Positions 6,921-8,299 of a stretch of DNA of 8,299 nt are shown one piece after another. Within the stretch, counting starts at the first letter, position 1. Each line of letters opens with the position of its first letter. The notes under the pieces were generated by a model. That model did no database searches. It saw only the letters and a list, made by a program, of their open reading frames with translations, and had not been told where the DNA came from. The position numbers and the translations under genes were made by a program. Origin of the DNA: an uncultured Eubacteriales bacterium (lineage in GTDB: Bacteria > Bacillota_A > Clostridia > Christensenellales > Aristaeellaceae); NCBI GenBank assembly GCA_902775835.1, contig CACYNZ010000171.1:1-8299 (forward strand). The letters are read 5' to 3'.

Positions 6921-6964
6921 AAAAGGAAAAGCCCGGCCACAGACAAAGTCGCTGCGGGCGGGCT
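6921..6964 (-). terminator. Intrinsic attenuator between rpmH and rnpA
   Basis: On the minus strand a 13-nt arm (6964-6952) pairs with 6942-6930 with one mismatch and one G-U, around a 9-nt loop, and is followed by TTTTCCTTTTC. It lies 73 nt after the rpmH stop and ahead of four more operon genes, so it should make rpmH mRNA more abundant than the downstream message, in line with the higher demand for L34 than for RnpA. Confidence 0.75.
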
Positions 6965-7037
6965 GTCTCCACAATGTGGATACGGTCCATATGTATGGAA
7001 CGCGTACATCCTTGCCAGCCTGATGATAAGGACTCAA

Positions 7038-7172
7038 TCAGACAGTCAGCTGCTTGCGGCCGCGACGACGACGGGCGGCCAGCACACGGCGGCCATTCCG
7101 CGTGGACATACGAGACCTGAAACCGTGCACCTTGCTGCGCTGACGCTTTTTGGGCTGATACGTACGGAACAT
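7038..7172 (-). CDS. rpmH: Large ribosomal subunit protein bL34
   Basis: bL34 is a small, highly basic protein of the 50S subunit. The 44-residue product reads [18 protein letters not shown] at its start, matching the family almost word for word, and ends in an arginine-rich tail ([11 protein letters not shown]). Length is the family norm. The ATG at 7172 has GAGGAG 8 nt upstream. It is the first gene of the operon, about 65 nt after the predicted transcription start. A small hairpin, CCGGT-TTTT-ACCGG, lies in its 5' leader at 7214-7201. In most bacteria dnaA is the divergent neighbour; here an rRNA operon is. Confidence 0.97.
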   Translation of the reverse strand: MFRTYQPKKRQRSKVHGFRSRMSTRNGRRVLAARRRRGRKQLTV

Positions 7173-7243
7173 GCTCAACACTCCTCAATGATTTCATCAA
7201 CCGGTAAAAACCGGAAGCCTGCTAATAAACAAACAGCTTTCGA

Positions 7244-7272
7244 AGTATATCGAAATGACATGCCATTGTCAA
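7244..7272 (-). promoter_or_regulatory. Consensus promoter of the rpmH operon
   Basis: On the minus strand a perfect TTGACA (7272-7267), 17 nt, and TATACT (7249-7244, five of six). The -10 is framed exactly by TTTCGA and TCGAAA, a 6-bp inverted repeat at 7238-7255 that could be an operator. The predicted start is near 7237. Confidence 0.85.
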
Positions 7273-7287
7273 GCTGAATTTCCATGG

Positions 7288-7664
7288 AAGGAAGAAGAAA
7301 TAAAGGAAATCCGGGATACAATCCATCTGTATATCATAATGAAGGTGCTGATCTTATGTATGACGGAGCGGGAGCTGTGTACATGGAGCAGGAGCGACTG
7401 TCAAGAACGGAATGGATAAGTAATGGGTCGTGCAGGGAAGGAAAACATGCTGGCACAATTGGCAATGAAGAAAAACTCGGGAAGATTATGATAAGAATGT
7501 TTCATTATAATTTCCCTGAGCAGGAATGGTTGACGTGGCTCAGTATGACAAAACCAAGTAATGATCAGGGAAAAGGTCTGAATGATCGCGGGAAAATAGC
7601 ATTTCAGAATAACATGACATGTTGGAGATACAGATTGACTTCCAGTTCTGCGAAATTCCAGGCT
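7288..7664. other. Spacer without a convincing gene between the rpmH operon and the rRNA promoter
   Basis: No recognisable protein is encoded here on either strand. Open frames exist (for example 7284-7715 plus, 7401-7754 minus), but neither resembles a known family, their composition is unlike the neighbouring genes, and the plus-strand frame runs through the inverted repeat at its 3' end. No DnaA-box cluster of the kind expected at an origin is present. The stretch could be a decayed gene; I cannot tell. Confidence 0.5.
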
Positions 7665-7703
7665 ATAAACGTTCGTGTTTTCTTGCAAAACACGAACGTT
7701 TAT
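7665..7703. repeat. Perfect 17-bp inverted repeat upstream of the rRNA promoter
   Basis: ATAAACGTTCGTGTTTT (7665-7681) and its exact complement (7687-7703) flank the 5-nt spacer CTTGC. The arms are A/T-rich and neither side ends in a T-run, so this is not a standard terminator. Each arm contains a CGAACGTT core; TTCG and CGAA are 17 nt apart. It lies 117 bp ahead of the rRNA -35 and is a candidate protein-binding site or a small repeat element. Confidence 0.8.
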
Positions 7704-7819
7704 GTGATTGACTGAATGAAACGTTAAGCAAAGTAATGGAGCCCAAAGAGACAACCCTATATGAATGTACGGATTTTACGGAAGTATTACGAAAGTTTAA
7801 AAAACTTTTCAAAAAGTGC

Positions 7820-7848
7820 TTGACACAGAAAAGGAGCGGTGTTATGAT
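7820..7848 (+). promoter_or_regulatory. rRNA operon promoter with A/T-rich upstream element
   Basis: TTGACA (7820-7825), 17 nt, TATGAT (7843-7848): a near-consensus sigma-A promoter. The 25 bases before it are A/T-tract sequence (TTTAAAAAACTTTTCAAAAAG), as in UP elements that raise rRNA transcription. The predicted start is near 7855, giving a leader of about 110 nt before mature 16S. Confidence 0.9.
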
Positions 7849-7874
7849 ATCCGAGCTGTTGCGAGAGCACAGCA

Positions 7875-7888
7875 TGAACCTTGAAAAC
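7875..7888 (+). promoter_or_regulatory. boxA-like antitermination site in the rRNA leader
   Basis: TGAACCTTGAAAAC resembles the leader boxA seen in Gram-positive rRNA operons, where NusB/S10 bind to keep RNA polymerase processive over the untranslated RNA. The position, about 20 nt after the predicted start, fits. Match by memory of the motif, not by search. Confidence 0.5.
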
Positions 7889-7930
7889 GATACAGAAACC
7901 GAAACGCAAGAAAGACAGCAAGTTCCGGAG

Positions 7931-7964
7931 AGTATACAGGATTGAACAGAAAGTATACAGGATT

Positions 7965-7972
<8 letters not shown>
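7931..7972 (+). repeat. 21-bp perfect tandem duplication at the 16S 5' end
   Basis: The 21 bases at 7931-7951 are repeated exactly and directly at 7952-7972. The unit begins AGTATACAGGATTGAACAGA. The second copy runs into the mature 16S 5' end (about 7965), so the first copy repeats the first ~8 nt of 16S plus 13 nt of leader. Confidence 0.95.

Positions 7973-8299
<327 letters not shown>

Noticed and set aside
6975..6983. TGTGGATAC, one mismatch from a DnaA box
   Set aside because: Single imperfect copy with no cluster and no A/T-rich unwinding region beside it; not enough to call an origin.
6443..7120. 225-codon plus-strand frame across rnpA and rpmH
   Set aside because: Antisense to two certain genes and the attenuator; composition not protein-like.
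7284..7715. 143-codon plus-strand frame in the spacer before the rRNA operon
   Set aside because: No similarity to a known family, low-quality composition, and it ends inside the inverted repeat. Kept only as a remote possibility of a decayed gene.
7736..7945. 69-codon plus-strand frame
   Set aside because: It covers the rRNA promoter, boxA and leader, so coding is very unlikely.

Overview
The window comes from a low-to-medium GC Gram-positive bacterium (Bacillota). The support is a conserved rpmH-rnpA-yidD-yidC-jag block, strong Shine-Dalgarno sequences with two GTG starts, a CCA-encoding tRNA, many rho-independent terminators and a Clostridia/Negativicutes-like 16S 5' region. I cannot assign a family from 335 nt of 16S without a database.

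Layout. Bases 2-991 (+) are the C-terminal part of a MATE multidrug/Na+ antiporter whose start lies outside the window. A small DtxR/MntR-type metalloregulator (1078-1452, +) follows behind its own likely promoter and converges on uvrC (3485-1599, -) across a perfect 16-bp hairpin. Behind uvrC is a tRNA-Leu(CAA) gene (3666-3581, -) with a clear promoter and terminator. It is divergent from mscL (3834-4229, +), which encodes a mechanosensitive channel carrying a C-terminal four-cysteine zinc ribbon. mscL converges on jag, and the 97-bp gap holds two back-to-back intrinsic terminators, one per strand.

Bases 7272-4284 (-) form one membrane-biogenesis/translation operon: a consensus promoter, rpmH (L34), an intrinsic attenuator, rnpA (RNase P protein), yidD, yidC and jag/khpB. 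rnpA/yidD and yidC/jag overlap by ATGA; yidD and yidC are 6 nt apart. The genes couple ribosome and tRNA production (L34, RnpA) to membrane-protein insertion (YidD, YidC) and an RNA-binding partner (Jag).

Bases 7273-8299 lead into an rRNA operon on the + strand: a roughly 550-bp stretch with no convincing gene but a perfect 17-bp inverted repeat, a consensus rRNA promoter with an A/T-rich upstream element, a boxA-like leader site, a 21-bp perfect tandem duplication at the mature 16S 5' end, and the first ~335 nt of 16S. The usual neighbour dnaA/oriC is absent upstream of rpmH, and mnmE/mnmG are absent after jag, so the block sits in a rearranged context.

I see no mobile element, CRISPR array or defence system. 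Most of the window is ordinary housekeeping; the features worth a second look are regulatory DNA and domain variants, not a new multi-gene system.
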